A stretch of DNA of 64,000 nt. Origin: Candidatus Eiseniibacteriota bacterium. Lineage in GTDB: Bacteria; Eisenbacteria; RBG-16-71-46; CAIMUX01. The notes beneath the pieces were generated by a model, which did not search any database, was not told the origin of the DNA, and was given only the letters and a program-made list of their open reading frames with translations. The translations under genes and the position numbers were made by a program. Where the stretch lies: positions 1,240,001 to 1,304,000 of the forward strand of contig JACKCR010000002.1 of NCBI GenBank assembly GCA_020633975.1, written 5' to 3'. This document shows, in pieces, positions 63,222 through 64,000 of this stretch. How positions within the stretch are numbered: position 1 is the first letter of the stretch; the number at the start of each line of letters is the position of its first letter.

Positions 63222-64000
63222 GGCCCCTCCCCGTGGATCCGGATCCGCCCGAGCGTACCGACCACCGCGGACGGACTCGGCCCGGAGTAGGGAACCGACC
63301 CACCGCCGAGTCCGCGCATGAACGCGTCGTGAGCCGCGTGCGGATCGATCGAGGACGACGCGATCCAGGCGCGCCGGAAGTCACGCTCGGCCCACTCGCG
63401 GTCGCGTGAATCCCAAACGGAGTCCTCCACCCAGGCCCTGAGCGGCTCCCATTCGCGCACCGGCTTCGGGAGCTCTTCCCACCGTCGGGTCTCCATTCGC
63501 GGAAGGCCTCGATCGAACACGAGGCGCGCTTGGGCCGCGCTGTTCCAGCGGCCGAATCCGATTTCCGCGGGCGCGTCGATCCACTCGCTCAACCGACCGC
63601 CGGAGAGGCGAGCGATCTCCGCGGCCGCACGCCGCGCGTTGACCGCAGTCTCGTCGAGCGGAAAGTCGAGGAGGATCGGCTCGGGGTGAGTCGGCTGTCC
63701 CGCCGCATCGACGATGCTGATCTGCACCCGCACCTCGCCGGCCTCGATCCGGTAGGTGCCGCGCACGGCGCGCATCGAACCGAGCACGGAGAGCACCCGC
63801 GGAACGAGGTTCGGGGCGAGCGCCACCGGAGGCGACTCGAGCCACGAACGGAACACGGTTTCGAGACGACGCTGCGTCTCCGGATCCGCCTCCCCGGTCA
63901 CCGCGAGTCCTTGTGTCTGCTGGAAGAACCGCAACGCCTCGCGGAGTCGATCGTCCCAGTCCCCGGATCTCGACTCCAGGACTCCCCCACCCAAGCCTCC
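63218..64000 (-). CDS. Peptidoglycan-binding-like protein (5' end outside window)
   Basis: The frame is open to the right edge, so only the last 260 residues are seen. Near the visible start LREALRFFQQTQGLAVTGEADPETQRRLE is a PG_binding_1-like repeat. The remainder has a beta segment with VRGTYRIEAGEVRVQISIVDAAG and a helical C terminus (REWEPLRAWVEDSVWDSRDREWAERDFRRAW region). The stop overlaps the barrel gene GTG. The middle resembles envelope proteins that oligomerise at the outer membrane (CsgG or FlgO-like), but the similarity is only in general pattern. Confidence 0.7.
   Translation of the reverse strand, partial: GGLGGGVLESRSGDWDDRLREALRFFQQTQGLAVTGEADPETQRRLETVFRSWLESPPVALAPNLVPRVLSVLGSMRAVRGTYRIEAGEVRVQISIVDAAGQPTHPEPILLDFPLDETAVNARRAAAEIARLSGGRLSEWIDAPAEIGFGRWNSAAQARLVFDRGLPRMETRRWEELPKPVREWEPLRAWVEDSVWDSRDREWAERDFRRAWIASSSIDPHAAHDAFMRGLGGGSVPYSGPSPSAVVGTLGRIRIHGEGP

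Overview
The window is GC-rich (by eye about 60-65 percent G+C) bacterial chromosome from a Gram-negative-type cell: it encodes an outer-membrane-like beta-barrel, ExbB/ExbD, MotA/MotB, HflK/HflC and many exported proteins. Several secreted proteins end in the same FlgD-like Ig fold C-terminal domain (pattern PNP..., then VYDVxGRxVRxL, then G.H...WDG.D..G..V.SG.Y, then a short basic tail). Such domains are common in FCB-superphylum and neighbouring candidate phyla such as Eisenbacteria and Krumholzibacteriota. I therefore infer an uncultured member of that neighbourhood, but no rRNA or phylogenetic marker is present to settle it. No insertion sequence, prophage or CRISPR array was seen.

Layout. 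1-5.1 kb: the C-terminal part of a large secreted protein, then three small exported proteins, one with a Tyr/Trp/His-rich middle and an arginine-serine-rich tail. 5.6-10 kb: a family 2 glycosyltransferase, a NUDIX hydrolase, an acyl-CoA dehydrogenase divergent from a pteridine-reductase-like SDR, and a DUF2231-like membrane protein. 10-17.8 kb: a 13-bp minisatellite, an M36-type metalloprotease, a secreted cysteine-containing protein and an FG-GAP beta-propeller protein. 17.9-29.2 kb: housekeeping genes hflK-hflC, an S9 peptidase, ahcY, glnS with a small HELGH membrane protein downstream and tRNA-Glu(UUC) just upstream, a receiver-domain protein, and rarA directly abutting galE. 29.5-34.1 kb: the most unusual block, all on the minus strand. 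It reads exbB, exbD, PAS histidine kinase, NtrC-type sigma54 activator (the last three joined by ATGA overlaps), then a textbook GG-N10-GC sigma54 promoter serving a receiver-only protein, then a histone H1-like lysine-repeat protein.

34.3-39.6 kb: a tightly overlapping HIT / wecB / GT4 / flippase / methyltransferase operon for surface polysaccharide. 40-47 kb: two large paralogous secreted proteins in tandem. 47.2-53.9 kb: a YfhO-like membrane protein with a possibly leaderless start, a WbpB/WbpE-like pair for a diacetamido-sugar nucleotide, a SpoU methyltransferase, a PP2C phosphatase and a 77-residue Asp/Glu/Trp protein. 54.2-64 kb: a DUF3857 protein that has lost the transglutaminase Cys and His, motA-motB, and a coupled three-gene set (peptidoglycan-binding-like protein, beta-barrel, 1519-residue multi-Ig surface protein) running off the right edge.

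Together the genes describe a cell that invests heavily in its envelope: polysaccharide synthesis, many exported C-terminally tagged proteins, PMF-driven motors and a sigma54 regulatory circuit physically coupled to one of those motors. Starts were chosen from Shine-Dalgarno sites, signal peptides and family alignments from memory. No searches were run.
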